DNA of 32,319 nt from Nitrospirota bacterium (GTDB lineage Bacteria; Nitrospirota; Nitrospiria; JACQBW01). Positions within the stretch are counted from its first letter, which is position 1. Each line of letters opens with the position of its first letter. Where the stretch lies: contig JACOTA010000002.1 in assembly GCA_016178585.1 (NCBI GenBank), positions 1 to 32,319 on the forward strand, given 5' to 3'. The translations under genes were made by a program, and so were the position numbers. Below the pieces are notes generated by a model, which saw only the letters and a list, made by a program, of their open reading frames with translations, searched no databases and had not been told where the DNA came from. Below are positions 1 to 9,194 of this stretch, one piece after another.

Positions 1-49
1 GATAGAGGCCTTGTCTTTGGGCTTCGAGCTCTTCCAGAGATTTTTCCAT
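1..49 (-). CDS. 5' end of an unidentified gene (partial)
   Basis: An ATG at 49-47 on the minus strand follows a strong Shine-Dalgarno AAGGAGGT (60-53). Only 16 codons are in the window, reading MEKSLEELEAQRQGLY, a charged helix-like start. This resembles the N-termini of small proteins that begin with a Leu/Glu/Gln-rich helix before a Cys-containing domain, but 16 residues cannot identify a family. The reading is supported mainly by the ribosome binding site and by the promoter and palindromic operator directly upstream. The gene is divergent from glyQ. Confidence 0.6.
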   Translation of the reverse strand, partial: MEKSLEELEAQRQGLY

Positions 50-58
50 GGGACCTCC

Positions 59-88
59 TTATCTGATTGTTATATAACAATCAGATAA
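59..88. promoter_or_regulatory. 30-bp perfect palindrome, probable operator
   Basis: The arm TTATCTGATTGTTAT is followed directly by its exact reverse complement with no spacer. It overlaps the -10 hexamer of the minus-strand promoter and ends one base from the Shine-Dalgarno of the left-edge gene. A dimeric repressor of TetR, GntR or MarR type bound here would block both polymerase and ribosome. No T-run follows on either side, so it is not an intrinsic terminator. The regulator is not identified. Confidence 0.65.
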
Positions 89-113
89 TAGGCCAAAAAA
101 AAGGAAAAGTCAA
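85..113 (-). promoter_or_regulatory. Sigma70-type promoter of the left-edge gene
   Basis: On the minus strand TTGACT (113-108) and TATTAT (90-85) are separated by exactly 17 bp. The predicted start near 78 falls inside the 30-bp palindrome. This is one of the best promoter matches in the window. Confidence 0.65.
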
Positions 114-223
114 TATTTACCCATAAATTTGTCTCACACCCCTCTCCTAGGGAGATCAGCCCTGCTTGACAAAGTAAAACGAACTTTGTTACCTTATAAA
201 ATCTTTTTAGCAGTGGAGAATAA

Positions 224-1135
224 TTGTTTTTTCAAGAGCTTACGCTATCACTTTCCCGTTTTTGGGCCGACCAGGGGTGCGTCATCCAGCAGGGCTACGA
301 CCTGGAGGCCGGAGCGGGAACCTTTCATCCTTCGACATTTTTAAAAGTCCTTGGGCCCGATCCCTGGAAATCGGCCTATGTGGCTCCCTCCAGACGGCCT
401 GCCGACGGCCGATACGGGGAAAACCCCAACCGATTACAGCAGTATTACCAGTACCAGGTCCTCTTAAAGCCCGCCCCCGAAAATATTCAAGACCTTTATT
501 TGAAAAGTTTAACCACGGTAGGTATCGATCCCTTGAAACATGATATCCGATTTGTTCAGGATGATTGGGAATCTCCAAGTATCGGCGCCTGGGGACTGGG
601 GTGGGAGGTCAGACTGGATGGAATGGAAATTACCCAGTTTACTTATTTTCAGGAAATCGGCGGGATTGCGCTTGAGGTTATTCCAATCGAAATTACCTAC
701 GGCACGGAACGGATTGCCATGTATCTTCAGGAAGTCGACAACGTCTTTGATTTAAAATGGACCGAAGGGGTAACCTACCGAGATGTTCATTTCCTGGGAG
801 AAGTGCAAAACTCTATTTATAACTTTGAAAAAGCGAATATCGATACCCTGCTTACGGTATTTGAATTGTATGAAGCCGACGCAAAAAAACTGATTGAACA
901 GCAATTGGTCATTCCGGCCTATGATCTTTGTATAAAATGTTCCCATATCTTTAATCTATTGGATGCCAGGGGAGCGATAAGTGTTACGGAACGAACGAAT
1001 TATATCGGACGTATCCGGTATCTCGCAAAAAGGTGCGCGGAAGGTTATTTAAACCTGATTTCGAAAAAGGAACCTGCGGGCCAGCAAGCCCAAACCGCCG
1101 CCGATAACCTGAAAACGGGTCCCCACCCCTCATGA
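224..1135 (+). CDS. glyQ: Glycyl-tRNA synthetase alpha subunit
   Basis: Class II glycyl-tRNA synthetase alpha chain, which forms an alpha2beta2 enzyme with GlyS and carries the aminoacylation active site. Very close to the family throughout: GAGTFHP near residue 30, [18 protein letters not shown] near 55-70, [24 protein letters not shown] near 120-145 and [13 protein letters not shown] near 245-260. Length is 303 aa against about 300 in E. coli. The start is a TTG at 224 behind GGAGA (215-219); no ATG lies further upstream in frame that matches the family start. The protein therefore begins about seven residues later than E. coli GlyQ. The stop overlaps the glyS ATG by 4 nt, so the subunits are translationally coupled. 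Confidence 0.95.
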   Translation: MFFQELTLSLSRFWADQGCVIQQGYDLEAGAGTFHPSTFLKVLGPDPWKSAYVAPSRRPADGRYGENPNRLQQYYQYQVLLKPAPENIQDLYLKSLTTVGIDPLKHDIRFVQDDWESPSIGAWGLGWEVRLDGMEITQFTYFQEIGGIALEVIPIEITYGTERIAMYLQEVDNVFDLKWTEGVTYRDVHFLGEVQNSIYNFEKANIDTLLTVFELYEADAKKLIEQQLVIPAYDLCIKCSHIFNLLDARGAISVTERTNYIGRIRYLAKRCAEGYLNLISKKEPAGQQAQTAADNLKTGPHPS

Positions 1136-3243
1136 AAGCCCGTTCGTTATCCCGTGAAATGAAAGAATTTCTACTTGAAATAGGCGTCGAGGAAATTCCT
1201 TCCCGCCTGATTTCATTCGGGATGAAAAAAATGGAAGAAACGGCCATAAAGTTTTTCAACGAGTCCCGGTTGAACTTTGAAGGGGTCAAAACCTATGGAA
1301 CCCCTCGAAGATTCATTCTTCATGTCGCGAACCTGGCTGAAAAACAGGCGGAGTCGTCGGAAGAGGTTATCGGACCTCCAAAAAAAATCAGCTTTGATTC
1401 TCAGGGAAACCCGACGCAGGCCGGTCTTAAATTCGCTGAAGCCCAGGGGGTTTCGATAAAAAACCTCACAACGAAGATTACCCCTAAAGGGGAGTATCTT
1501 TCGGTTATCAAAAAAAGGCCTCAACTTAAAACCAGCCACCTTTTAAAAAATGAACTTCCGCGTTTTATTCAATCCATTTCCTTCCCGAAATCGATGGTTT
1601 GGGGTCCGTCAAAGGTCCGTTTTGTCCGGCCGATCCGGTGGATCGTCGCCCTTTATGGGGAGAAACCGATTTTTTTTAAGCTTGGAGAGATCAAAAGCGG
1701 AACGGTTTCCCGTGGTCACCGGTTCATGGCGCCTAAATCAATGCGCGTTCTAGATTTTATAACCTTTGAGAAGCAGCTCCGGAAACAATTTGTGATAATT
1801 GATCCGGCAGAGCGAAAAGAGATTATTCAAAAAGAAGCTCGTCGTTTGGGCCTTGTCTGCGGTGGACTCGCGGAAATTCAGGAAGAAATCCTGGAGCAGG
1901 CGACGGATACGGTCGAATACCCGGTCGTTTTTAAGGGAAATTTTGAAGAAAGTTTTTTAAAGCTGCCGAAAGAAATTATTATAAACGCGATGTGCGAACA
2001 TCAAGGCTACTTTCCAGTGATGAACGCCGCCGGCGATCAGCTTCTCCCTCATTTTATCGCCGTCAGCAACATTAAAACCCGCGAGATGAAAATCGTTCAA
2101 AAAGGAAATGAGCGGGTGTTGCGTTCCCGCCTCTCCGATGCCCAGTTTTACTTTGAATCCGATTTAGAGGTCAAACTGTCAGACCGTGTTGAAGAGCTGA
2201 GAAAAGTGGTTTATCAGGAAAATCTGGGAAGTCAGTTTGACCGTGTCGAACGCCTTTCCGCTTTATCCGCGGAAATCGGGATAATGTCAGGCTCTTCCCA
2301 ACCTCAAATTGACAAAGCTCGAAGGGCAGGGATTCTTTCGAAAGCAGATTTACTGACCGGAGTCGTTCGGGAATTTCCGAAATTGCAAGGACTTATGGGA
2401 AGAGAATATGCGCGTCTTCAAGGTGAACCTCAAGAGATTGCCGTTGCGCTTGCGGAACAATATTTGCCCAGGAGCTCGGGAGATACCCTCCCTCAAACCC
2501 TGACCGGAAAAATTCTTTCAATGGCAGATAAAACCGATGCCATTGTAGGGGCCTTTGGCGTCGGGTTGATTCCGACCGGTTCAGAAGATCCCTACGGATT
2601 AAGAAGGCATGGAACGGGGTTGATTCAAATCGCTCTCTCTTTGACTTTTCCCTTGTCATTACAGGAGTTAATAGAGAAATCAATCGGCCTGTTCGGAAAG
2701 AAAGTGTCGGTTGCTATTAACAAAGAGGTGATGGAATTTCTGAAACAACGGTTTGAATTTGTGCTTGTTTCCCGGGGATACCGCTCTGATATAATACAAT
2801 CGGTTATTTCGGCCGAATTTAATGATCTGATCATCGGACTTAAAAAAGTGGAGGCCCTGACGAATTTCAGTTTAAGACAGAAGCCTGTTTTTGAAGCCTT
2901 GTTGACCTTATATAAACGGATGAACAATATTGTACCGAGAAAGCTGAACCAGGAGGCTGTTGTCGAAGATTTGTTTAAAACAGAGGCAGAAATAGCTCTC
3001 TATGCGGCCTTAAAGGAAAAAACAGAAGAAATCAATCGGTTGCAAGGGTCCAGCGACAGCTCATTTGAACCTGTTTTAAACGCCCTTTCACCATTAAAGG
3101 ATGAAATCGACCGGTTTTTTATTGCAGTCATGGTGAATGATCCGGATGAACAGCTTAAGCAAAACCGTTTAGCTTTGCTGAGTCGTTGTTTACAGCTTTT
3201 TAGAGAAATCGCGGATTTTTCAAAAATTACGGCAGAAGCGTAA
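1132..3243 (+). CDS. glyS: Glycyl-tRNA synthetase beta subunit
   Basis: Beta chain of tetrameric GlyRS, responsible mainly for tRNA-Gly recognition. Length of 703 aa is typical. Recognisable segments are the N-terminal [15 protein letters not shown], the middle [13 protein letters not shown] near 165, the [10 protein letters not shown] and FIAVSNI segment near 285-305, and a C-terminal DALR-like anticodon-binding region with [21 protein letters not shown]. The annotated ATG overlaps the glyQ stop (ATGA). A second ATG ten codons in (MKEFLLEIG) is closer to the usual family start, so the exact N-terminus is open. A 20-nt gap with a good ribosome binding site leads to ppdK, so the three genes probably share a transcript. 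Confidence 0.95.
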   Translation: MKARSLSREMKEFLLEIGVEEIPSRLISFGMKKMEETAIKFFNESRLNFEGVKTYGTPRRFILHVANLAEKQAESSEEVIGPPKKISFDSQGNPTQAGLKFAEAQGVSIKNLTTKITPKGEYLSVIKKRPQLKTSHLLKNELPRFIQSISFPKSMVWGPSKVRFVRPIRWIVALYGEKPIFFKLGEIKSGTVSRGHRFMAPKSMRVLDFITFEKQLRKQFVIIDPAERKEIIQKEARRLGLVCGGLAEIQEEILEQATDTVEYPVVFKGNFEESFLKLPKEIIINAMCEHQGYFPVMNAAGDQLLPHFIAVSNIKTREMKIVQKGNERVLRSRLSDAQFYFESDLEVKLSDRVEELRKVVYQENLGSQFDRVERLSALSAEIGIMSGSSQPQIDKARRAGILSKADLLTGVVREFPKLQGLMGREYARLQGEPQEIAVALAEQYLPRSSGDTLPQTLTGKILSMADKTDAIVGAFGVGLIPTGSEDPYGLRRHGTGLIQIALSLTFPLSLQELIEKSIGLFGKKVSVAINKEVMEFLKQRFEFVLVSRGYRSDIIQSVISAEFNDLIIGLKKVEALTNFSLRQKPVFEALLTLYKRMNNIVPRKLNQEAVVEDLFKTEAEIALYAALKEKTEEINRLQGSSDSSFEPVLNALSPLKDEIDRFFIAVMVNDPDEQLKQNRLALLSRCLQLFREIADFSKITAEA

Positions 3244-3263
3244 TTTATTTTAAGGAGAGTGTC

Positions 3264-5912
3264 ATGGCAGCGCCAAAGAAAAAAAAGAAATACGTTTATT
3301 TTTTTGGGGAAGGTAAGGCGGAAGGAAAAGGGAACATGAAGGACCTTTTAGGGGGAAAAGGCGCCGGACTGGCCGAAATGACCAATCTCGGAATCCGGGT
3401 TCCCCCGGGGTTTACCATCTCCACTGAAGCGTGTATTGCTTATTTTACCAACCGGGAAAAATATCCCGATGGAATGTGGGAAGAGGTGTTGTCCAATTTA
3501 AAGCGGTTGGAAAAAGTGATGGGCATGAAATTTGGCGACCCGAAGGCCCCTCTTCTGGTTTCTGTCCGATCGGGTGCGAAAGCTTCGATGCCGGGGATGA
3601 TGGATACCGTTTTAAACCTTGGATTAAATGATGAAACCATTCAAGGGTTAATTGCAAAAAACGGAAATGAACGGTTTGCTTTGGATACCTACCGCCGGTT
3701 TATTACCATGTTTGCCAGCGTGGTGATGAACGTGAAGCGGGACCTGTTTGAAAAGATCCTCGAAGAAAAGAAACACTCGCTGGGGATGTCACTCGATACA
3801 GATCTAGATATAGGGGCTTTAAAAGAGCTGATACAGTCCTTTAAGGATCTGGTCCATTCAGAAACCAGGAACACCTTTCCCGAAAAACCGATGGAACAAT
3901 TAAGAATGGCCGTCAATGCGGTCTTTGATTCGTGGTACGGGAACCGTGCCGTTACCTATCGCAGATTGAACAAAATTCCGGATTTCTGGGGAACAGCCGT
4001 CAATATTGTCGTAATGGTTTTCGGCAACATGGGGGAGACCAGCGGAACAGGGGTGGCGTTTACCCGTGATCCGAATTCCGGCGAGCGGAAGTTTTTCGGA
4101 GAGTTTCTTTTTAACGCGCAGGGAGAAGATGTGGTTGCCGGAATTCGTACCCCGCTTCCGATTTCAGCCCTGGCAAATAAACTTCCTCAGGCTTATAAAG
4201 ACCTGGTGACGATTTATAAGAAGCTGGAAAAATACTATAGGGATATGTGTGATATTGAGTTTACTATTCAAGAAGAAAAACTCTACATGCTCCAGACGCG
4301 GGTCGGAAAACGAACCGCCGCCGCAGCCATTAAAATGGCCGTTGACATGTGCAGGGAAAAATTGATTGATCAAAAGACGGCTATCCTCCGGGTGGATCCT
4401 CTCCAGCTGGATCAATTACTTCATCCAACCATAGACACCAGAGCCCATGTCAAGGTGATTACCAAGGGATTGCCCGCCTCACCGGGCGCCGCGGTGGGGA
4501 AAATTACCTTTACGGCTGAAGAGTCTGAACGGATGGCCGATTTGGGAGAAAAAGTGATCCTGGTGAGAACCGAAACCTCGCCCGAAGATATTGGCGGAAT
4601 GCATGCGGCTCAGGGGATTTTGACAGCGCGGGGCGGAATGACGTCTCATGCCGCTGTGGTTGCCCGCGGAATGGGAAAATGCTGCGTGGTGGGCTGTTCG
4701 AGCCTGGTTATTCATGAAGAAAGAAAGACCGTCCAGGTCGGAGATCTTGTTTTAAGGGAAGGAGATTCCATTACGCTGAATGGGTCTACCGGAGAAGTGA
4801 TTTTGGGGGAGGCGCCGCTCATTCGTCCCCGGTTAAGCAAGGAATTTAAAATCTTGATGGGGTGGGTCGATAAAACCCGGCGGTTGGGTATCCGCACCAA
4901 TGCCGATACCCCTCATGATGCCAGGGTGGCGAGAGAATTTGGAGCCGAAGGAATCGGACTTTGCCGGACAGAACATATGTTTTTCAGTACGGACCGGATT
5001 AAAGCCGTGCGGGAAATGATTTTATCCGACGCTCTTGAAGGACGAAAGAAGGCGCTGGAAAAACTCCTTCCTTACCAAAAAAATGATTTTATCGGGATTT
5101 TCAAAGAGATGAACGGATTGCCTGTAACGATTCGGTTGCTGGATCCTCCTTTGCATGAATTTTTACCTCATACCGATGAGGAATTGAAGAGTCTTTCCGA
5201 AGAAATGGGAACCACTTTTGAAGCGCTTTCGCAAAAAAATAAATCTCTCCATGAATTCAATCCGATGCTCGGACATCGGGGGTGCCGCCTCGGAATTACC
5301 TATCCGGAAATTTACGAAATGCAGGTCCAGGCGATATTCGAAGCCGCCTGTGAATTAAAAAAAGAAAAGTATAAAGTCATTCCGGAAATCATGATTCCTC
5401 TGGTGGCTCATGTTCATGAATTTGAAATGATGAAAGAGCTGGTAGACCGTATAGGTCAACGGATTATGGAGAGTTATAAAGTCAAAATTAGTTACCGCGT
5501 AGGAACAATGATCGAGCTTCCCAGAGCGGCTCTCGTGGCGGACCAAATTGCCAGGACGGCTGAATTTTTTTCTTTCGGGACCAATGATTTAACCCAAACC
5601 ACTTTTGGTTTAAGCCGGGATGACGCGGGGAAATTCCTTCCCGCCTATATTGAAAAAAACGTTTTACCCCAGGATCCCTTTGTCTCCATCGACCAGGACG
5701 GAGTCGGCGCTTTAATCCGAATGGGGGTCGAAAAAGGACGATCCACCCGGAAAGAGTTGAAAACCGGGATTTGTGGAGAGCATGGTGGAGAGCCTCAGTC
5801 GGTTGAATTTTGCCATAAAATCGGGCTGGATTATGTCAGCTGTTCTCCCTATCGGGTTCCGATAGCCCGTTTGGCGGCGGCACGGGCCGCGATTAACCCC
5901 GGAAAAAAATAA
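3264..5912 (+). CDS. ppdK: Pyruvate, phosphate dikinase
   Basis: Interconverts pyruvate + ATP + Pi and PEP + AMP + PPi. The 882-aa length is typical of bacterial PPDK. Domain order is as expected: N-terminal ATP-grasp-type nucleotide domain (GGKGAGLAEM near 28, SVRSGAKASMPGMMDTV near 95), the swivelling phospho-His domain with GGMTSHAAVVARG (catalytic His about 462), and a C-terminal TIM barrel with GTNDLTQTTFG and catalytic Cys about 837 in GICGEHGG. AAGGAG at 3251-3256 precedes the ATG. In autotrophs and many anaerobes the enzyme runs toward PEP. The PPi it makes could feed the membrane pyrophosphatase encoded at 25455. Confidence 0.97.
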   Translation: MAAPKKKKKYVYFFGEGKAEGKGNMKDLLGGKGAGLAEMTNLGIRVPPGFTISTEACIAYFTNREKYPDGMWEEVLSNLKRLEKVMGMKFGDPKAPLLVSVRSGAKASMPGMMDTVLNLGLNDETIQGLIAKNGNERFALDTYRRFITMFASVVMNVKRDLFEKILEEKKHSLGMSLDTDLDIGALKELIQSFKDLVHSETRNTFPEKPMEQLRMAVNAVFDSWYGNRAVTYRRLNKIPDFWGTAVNIVVMVFGNMGETSGTGVAFTRDPNSGERKFFGEFLFNAQGEDVVAGIRTPLPISALANKLPQAYKDLVTIYKKLEKYYRDMCDIEFTIQEEKLYMLQTRVGKRTAAAAIKMAVDMCREKLIDQKTAILRVDPLQLDQLLHPTIDTRAHVKVITKGLPASPGAAVGKITFTAEESERMADLGEKVILVRTETSPEDIGGMHAAQGILTARGGMTSHAAVVARGMGKCCVVGCSSLVIHEERKTVQVGDLVLREGDSITLNGSTGEVILGEAPLIRPRLSKEFKILMGWVDKTRRLGIRTNADTPHDARVAREFGAEGIGLCRTEHMFFSTDRIKAVREMILSDALEGRKKALEKLLPYQKNDFIGIFKEMNGLPVTIRLLDPPLHEFLPHTDEELKSLSEEMGTTFEALSQKNKSLHEFNPMLGHRGCRLGITYPEIYEMQVQAIFEAACELKKEKYKVIPEIMIPLVAHVHEFEMMKELVDRIGQRIMESYKVKISYRVGTMIELPRAALVADQIARTAEFFSFGTNDLTQTTFGLSRDDAGKFLPAYIEKNVLPQDPFVSIDQDGVGALIRMGVEKGRSTRKELKTGICGEHGGEPQSVEFCHKIGLDYVSCSPYRVPIARLAAARAAINPGKK

Positions 5913-5936
5913 GACCAGAAATCCTCTCTTAGGTTT

Positions 5937-7049
5937 ATGAACCGTGTGATGGACGAAGATGAAAGACTGATGAAAAAAGCGCTCCATCTTGCCCAAAATG
6001 GAAGGGAGAGCGTTTCGCCGAATCCGCTCGTGGGAGCCGTCATCACCCGGAAGGGAAAAATTGTCGGCAGAGGGTATCATCAAAAAGCAGGGCTGCCCCA
6101 CGCCGAGGTTAATGCGATCCGCCAGGCGGGAGCTAAAACCCGGGGCGCGACTCTTTACTTGAACCTTGAACCCTGCTGTCATTCTGAAAAAAGGACTCCC
6201 CCTTGCACGGAAGCCATTTTAAAAAGCGGTATTAAAAAAGTCGTTGTCGCGATGAAGGACCCTAACCCGAAAGTCAACGGGAAAGGAATTTCCTTCCTCC
6301 GAAACCATGGTGTTTTGGTTCGAGAAGGGGTATTAAAAACCGAGGCAGAGGTCTTGAATGAGATTTTTTTGAAATTTATCACCACACGCCTTCCGTTTGT
6401 CGCCTTGAAAATTGCAGCCACGTTGGATGGAAAATTAGCGACTGCCGCCGGGAAATCCAGATGGATTACCGGAGAGAAGGCCCGGATGTATGGTCATCGT
6501 TTAAGAAACCAATATGACGCAGTGTTGGTCGGAAAGGGGACCGTCGCTGCCGATGACCCTGAATTAACCGTAAGACTTTCACTCCATTCCAAACGGAATC
6601 CGATTCGGATTGTCGTCGATGAAACGTTATCCGTTTCCCCGGATTCAAAAGTTTTTAACCTCCAGGGGGAAGATCGGGCGATTGTCGCTACGACACGGCT
6701 GGCTGAGATAGTCAAAAAAAAAGAATTTGAGAAAAGAGGCGTTAAGATCCTTCAAATTGAAGAAAAGGAAGAAGGGGTAAGCCTTTTGGCCCTGATGAAG
6801 GTTTTAGGTCAGATGGAAATTACCAGTGTTTTAATTGAAGGAGGTTCCCGGATTAACGCGTCTGCAATCGATGAAAAGGTCGTTGACAAGATTTATTATA
6901 TGGTGGCTCCGAAACTCATGGGTGGAGAGAATTCCGTTTCCGCCGTCGGCGGACGCTCTCCCGCCGATCTTTCAGCATTAACGGTGTTAAAAAAAGTGAA
7001 GATAAAAAAATTAGAAAATGATATTTTAATTGAAGGGTATTTGAATTAA
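5937..7049 (+). CDS. ribD: Bifunctional diaminohydroxyphosphoribosylaminopyrimidine deaminase / 5-amino-6-ribosylamino-uracil reductase
   Basis: Second and third steps of riboflavin synthesis from GTP. The N-terminal deaminase domain shows SPNPLVGAV, zinc-binding HAEVNA (His about 55) and PCCHSEKRTPPC. The C-terminal reductase domain begins near 145 with KIAATLDGKLAT and includes WITG, DAVLVGKGTVAADDP and the late VLIEGGSRINAS. Length of 370 aa is normal. The start is ATG 5937; an ATG four codons later is possible because the upstream ribosome site is weak. The 24-nt gap from ppdK suggests co-transcription. I saw no FMN riboswitch signature upstream. Confidence 0.95.
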   Translation: MNRVMDEDERLMKKALHLAQNGRESVSPNPLVGAVITRKGKIVGRGYHQKAGLPHAEVNAIRQAGAKTRGATLYLNLEPCCHSEKRTPPCTEAILKSGIKKVVVAMKDPNPKVNGKGISFLRNHGVLVREGVLKTEAEVLNEIFLKFITTRLPFVALKIAATLDGKLATAAGKSRWITGEKARMYGHRLRNQYDAVLVGKGTVAADDPELTVRLSLHSKRNPIRIVVDETLSVSPDSKVFNLQGEDRAIVATTRLAEIVKKKEFEKRGVKILQIEEKEEGVSLLALMKVLGQMEITSVLIEGGSRINASAIDEKVVDKIYYMVAPKLMGGENSVSAVGGRSPADLSALTVLKKVKIKKLENDILIEGYLN

Positions 7050-7073
7050 TTTTTTCTGTCACGAATAAAACAG

Positions 7074-7161
7074 GTGAAGCATCAGGCTTTGCCTGTGCGG
7101 AACATGGGGTTCGGGGGCATCGGAGGATTTCACGAAGTAAAACCGCACGGGCCCCTGAATA
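7074..7161 (+). repeat. 88-bp leader element, copy 1
   Basis: First of four full-length copies. In element coordinates, stem P1 is 10-14 with 18-22 (CAGGC/GCCTG here), the invariant core is 33-51 (GGGGTTCGGGGGCATCGGA), stem P2 is 52-60 with 64-71 around a GAA loop, and closing stem P3 is TTCGGGG (37-43) with CCCTGAA (80-86). This copy has ATG instead of the usual GCG just before the core and a C-A mismatch in P2. It ends 16 nt before the ATG at 7178, and the Shine-Dalgarno AGGAG lies in that gap. Confidence 0.85.
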
Positions 7162-7177
7162 AAACAAGGAGAAAGAA

Positions 7178-7567
7178 ATGAAATTGTTTTTTATCGGGAC
7201 TTTGATTTTTACAATGGTTGTTTTTTCCTCTTCGAAGCTGTATGCCGCGGAAGACCGTACGCTGGAAAATGTTTTTAAGAATGCTTATTACGGAGCTGCC
7301 ATTGGAGGATTGCTGGGCGCCGCCATTATGGTTTTCACAGACAGGCCGGTTGATCACTTAAACTATATCGCATATGGAGTGGCCGGAGGGGTGATTGCAG
7401 GAACCGTTTATGGTATGACGGTTCAGGCCAGATCTTTTGCTGACATTAACCAGGGCAAACTCGTGATCAATCTTCCTGAACCCGAAATTAAAAATGATTC
7501 GCTGCTGGATCCGGCCGAAAAGAAAAGAACGATCGTTTTCCTTCCCCTCCTTCGTTACCATTTTTAA
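7178..7567 (+). CDS. Small exported or inner-membrane protein with glycine-zipper segments
   Basis: Not a family I can name. The 129-aa product has a signal peptide or N-terminal membrane anchor (residues 1-23, MKLFFIGTLIFTMVVF then a cut near YAAE). Two Gly/Ala-rich hydrophobic stretches follow, GAAIGGLLGAAIM near 47-60 and YGVAGGVIAGTVYG near 67-82, which look like a glycine-zipper helical hairpin. The tail is polar with a hydrophobic end (TIVFLPLLRYHF). AGGAGAAAG precedes the ATG, and the 88-bp element lies directly upstream. The ribE GTG begins 3 nt after its stop. It interrupts the usual ribD-ribE adjacency, which suggests a later insertion with its leader. Confidence 0.75.
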   Translation: MKLFFIGTLIFTMVVFSSSKLYAAEDRTLENVFKNAYYGAAIGGLLGAAIMVFTDRPVDHLNYIAYGVAGGVIAGTVYGMTVQARSFADINQGKLVINLPEPEIKNDSLLDPAEKKRTIVFLPLLRYHF

Positions 7568-7570
7568 TCT

Positions 7571-8188
7571 GTGTTTACGGGTATTGTTGAAGAGACGGGT
7601 GTCGTTAAGAAAATCGCCAAATCGAAGCAATTTGCCCGTATTACGATTGAAGCTAAAAATGTTTTAAAAAATGTCGTTCCCGGAGAAAGCATTTCAGTCG
7701 ATGGGGCTTGTTTAACAGTGGTTCAGTATTCCAGACCGATTAGAAACAAACCGCGGGGGGGGAGTATGTTTTCAGCCGATCTTTCAGACGAAACGCTGAA
7801 GCGGACGACGTTGGGCAGCCTTCATCCGGGAAGCCCGGTGAATCTTGAACGGGCGGCGCGATTTTCAGACCGGATCGGAGGGCATCTCGTTTCCGGCCAT
7901 ATTGACGGCATCGGCGCCATCAAAAAAATAGAACCGGTTGAAAACGCTTGCCTTTTCTTCATTGAGTTGCCCAAAAAGCTCTTAAAGTATTGTATTGAAA
8001 AAGGCTCCATTGCCATTGATGGCGTCAGCTTAACCGTGAACCAAATCAACCCGCGTGGGATTTTCCTGATGATCATCCCCCACACGTTAAAAGTGACCAC
8101 GCTCGGCCATAAAAAAGAAGGCGACAAAGTGAATATTGAAAACGACCTGGTGGGCAAGTACGTCGAACGGTTCGTAAAATTCAGATAA
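7571..8188 (+). CDS. ribE: Riboflavin synthase alpha chain
   Basis: Final step of riboflavin synthesis: dismutation of two 6,7-dimethyl-8-ribityllumazine molecules to riboflavin. Starts at GTG with the hallmark MFTGIVEETG, and has the internal duplicated barrel: first half with SISVDGACLTVV and SDETLKRTTLG, second half with GGHLVSGHIDGIG and SIAIDGVSLTVNQ. The 205-aa length is close to usual. The ribBA and ribH genes that commonly follow are absent; the accessory region begins immediately after the stop. Confidence 0.96.
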   Translation: MFTGIVEETGVVKKIAKSKQFARITIEAKNVLKNVVPGESISVDGACLTVVQYSRPIRNKPRGGSMFSADLSDETLKRTTLGSLHPGSPVNLERAARFSDRIGGHLVSGHIDGIGAIKKIEPVENACLFFIELPKKLLKYCIEKGSIAIDGVSLTVNQINPRGIFLMIIPHTLKVTTLGHKKEGDKVNIENDLVGKYVERFVKFR

Positions 8189-8196
8189 GGTAACAA
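8187..8196. repeat. 10-bp direct repeat AAGGTAACAA, left copy
   Basis: This sequence overlaps the last bases of ribE and recurs at 11501-11510, just beyond the truncated end of the acetyltransferase remnant. The pair brackets a 3.3-kb block carrying HigBA, the oxidoreductase, DUF2834, NTF2-like and GNAT genes, and could be an insertion scar. Ten bases can match by chance, so this is suggestive only. Confidence 0.35.
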
Positions 8197-8293
8197 AGAT
8201 CGAGCCCGATTAAACAGACTTTGTCCGTAAGACCATGTTTTTCAATAATTACACCTACTTATCTGAACTTATTTTTCAACAGGCTTGGGCAGT

Positions 8294-8611
8294 CTAGGCA
8301 GGGGCCAGTTGGTGGTCCTTAGCCTTACGGGTCTTGAGAGTCGGCAAAGCCTTGATGGACTTCCCAGTTTTTTGTTCGGCCAAGCATAGCTCATAATTAC
8401 TTTGCAGGTTGAGCCAAAATTGTCCGCTCGTGTTGAAATAATGGCCAAGGCGCAGAGCCGTGTCGCCGGTGATAGAACGCTGTCCGTTCAGAATTTCAGT
8501 GACGCGGTTGGTCGGCACCTTCATCTGCCGGGCGAGTTCGGCGGCGCTCATGTCGAGCGCTTTCAGTTCTTCGGCCAAGTGTTCGCCGGGGTGAATCGGA
8601 ATACGTGCCAT
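8294..8611 (-). CDS. higA: HigA-type antitoxin (XRE helix-turn-helix)
   Basis: 105 aa, matching the HigA antidote family: IHPGEHLAEELKALDMSAAELARQMKV, then the recognition helix region PTNRVTEILNGQRSITGDTALRLGHYF, and the conserved FWLNLQSNYEL. It would neutralise the adjacent HigB and repress the shared promoter through its helix-turn-helix. It lies 12 nt downstream of higB; toxin-first order is typical for HigBA. The last 20 or so residues (TLKTRKAKDHQLAPA) are a short basic tail. Confidence 0.92.
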   Translation of the reverse strand: MARIPIHPGEHLAEELKALDMSAAELARQMKVPTNRVTEILNGQRSITGDTALRLGHYFNTSGQFWLNLQSNYELCLAEQKTGKSIKALPTLKTRKAKDHQLAPA

Positions 8612-8623
8612 TTTTAAATCCTC

Positions 8624-8908
8624 CTAATGGTAATCAACAATTTCTACTTTTACCGGTCCGAGAGAATCTTCGGGCCATTCGAAGCATAGGCGCCACTGAT
8701 CGTTAATGCGGATGCTAAATTGGCCACGCCGGTTACCTTTCAGCGCTTCGAAGCGATTACCGGGCAAGCCGACAAGATCTTTGAGAGACAGGGCTGCTTC
8801 AAGACGGTCGAGCTTCAGCCGCGCGGCTCGTTCGATACTGGCAAACGGTTTCACTCGTTTACCCACAGCGAAGTCTCTAGTCCGCTTGTCCCGATAGCTG
8901 ATAATCAT
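8624..8908 (-). CDS. higB: HigB-type mRNA interferase toxin
   Basis: 94 aa of the RelE/HigB fold that cleaves mRNA on the ribosome. It has the family pattern of a starting strand (ISYRDKRTRDFAVGK), the helical RAARLKLDRLEAA, then GNRFEALKGNRRGQFSIRINDQWRLCFEW, which holds the basic and aromatic residues expected at the active face. No frame damage is seen, so the pair should be functional. The ATG at 8908 lies only five bases from the predicted -10 box with no Shine-Dalgarno, so the transcript may be leaderless. Confidence 0.92.
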   Translation of the reverse strand: MIISYRDKRTRDFAVGKRVKPFASIERAARLKLDRLEAALSLKDLVGLPGNRFEALKGNRRGQFSIRINDQWRLCFEWPEDSLGPVKVEIVDYH

Positions 8909-8913
8909 TACTT

Positions 8914-8942
8914 ATGATAGGACTAATTATTCATTACGTCAA
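8914..8942 (-). promoter_or_regulatory. Promoter and small inverted repeat for higBA
   Basis: On the minus strand TTGACG (8942-8937) and TATCAT (8919-8914) are 17 bp apart. An inverted repeat, ATTACG-N5-CGTAAT (8933-8949), overlaps the -35 and is a candidate HigA operator. Confidence 0.6.
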
Positions 8943-9125
8943 GCGTAATTATTTTGGATAAAAGCAAATATTGAGAAGATTGTTTTATTGATTAGCGTTT
9001 GTAATCGAGTATCCGGCCAGATAGCCGAAGCTTGTGGACTTCAGGAATGTTGCTCGTCGCACGCCCCACCTACCAAACCTAAAAAACCAAATGCCTTAGA
9101 ATTGGTGATTTTCAATATAAAGAAA

Positions 9126-9194
9126 GTATAACGCTTAGCTTATCGGGATGTAACCCGGCTTGGCAGGGTTATCAGGTTGAAGCCGTTGTTAGGT
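9126..9194 (-). other. attC-like imperfect palindrome (possible integron cassette site)
   Basis: On the minus strand the segment starts with ACCTAAC (9194-9188), which fits the RYYYAAC core, and ends with GTTATAC (9132-9126), one mismatch from GTTRRRY. The 69-bp interval is a bulged inverted repeat: TAAC/GTTA, GCTT/AAGC and an inner TAACCC/GGGTTA around a 9-nt loop. The stop codon of the oxidoreductase gene lies inside it, as is common in gene cassettes. The match is by eye; no integrase gene is in the window. Confidence 0.35.

Noticed and set aside
166-202. TTGACA followed by TATAAA as a glyQ promoter
   Set aside because: The spacing is 23 bp; with 17 bp the -10 would be TTACCT, which is poor. 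Left out as unproven.
100-223. T-box leader for glyQS
   Set aside because: No AGGGTGGNACCGCG-like element or long specifier hairpin is visible in the short gap.
129-344. Short open frame overlapping the glyQ start
   Set aside because: It has no ribosome site, shares most of its length with glyQ in another frame and shows no family pattern.
5913-5936. FMN riboswitch before ribD
   Set aside because: The gap from ppdK is 24 nt, far too short, and no RFN motif is seen around ribE either.
9150-9171. TAACCC/GGGTTA hairpin as an intrinsic terminator for the oxidoreductase gene
   Set aside because: No T-run follows on the minus strand; it is better explained as part of the attC-like palindrome.
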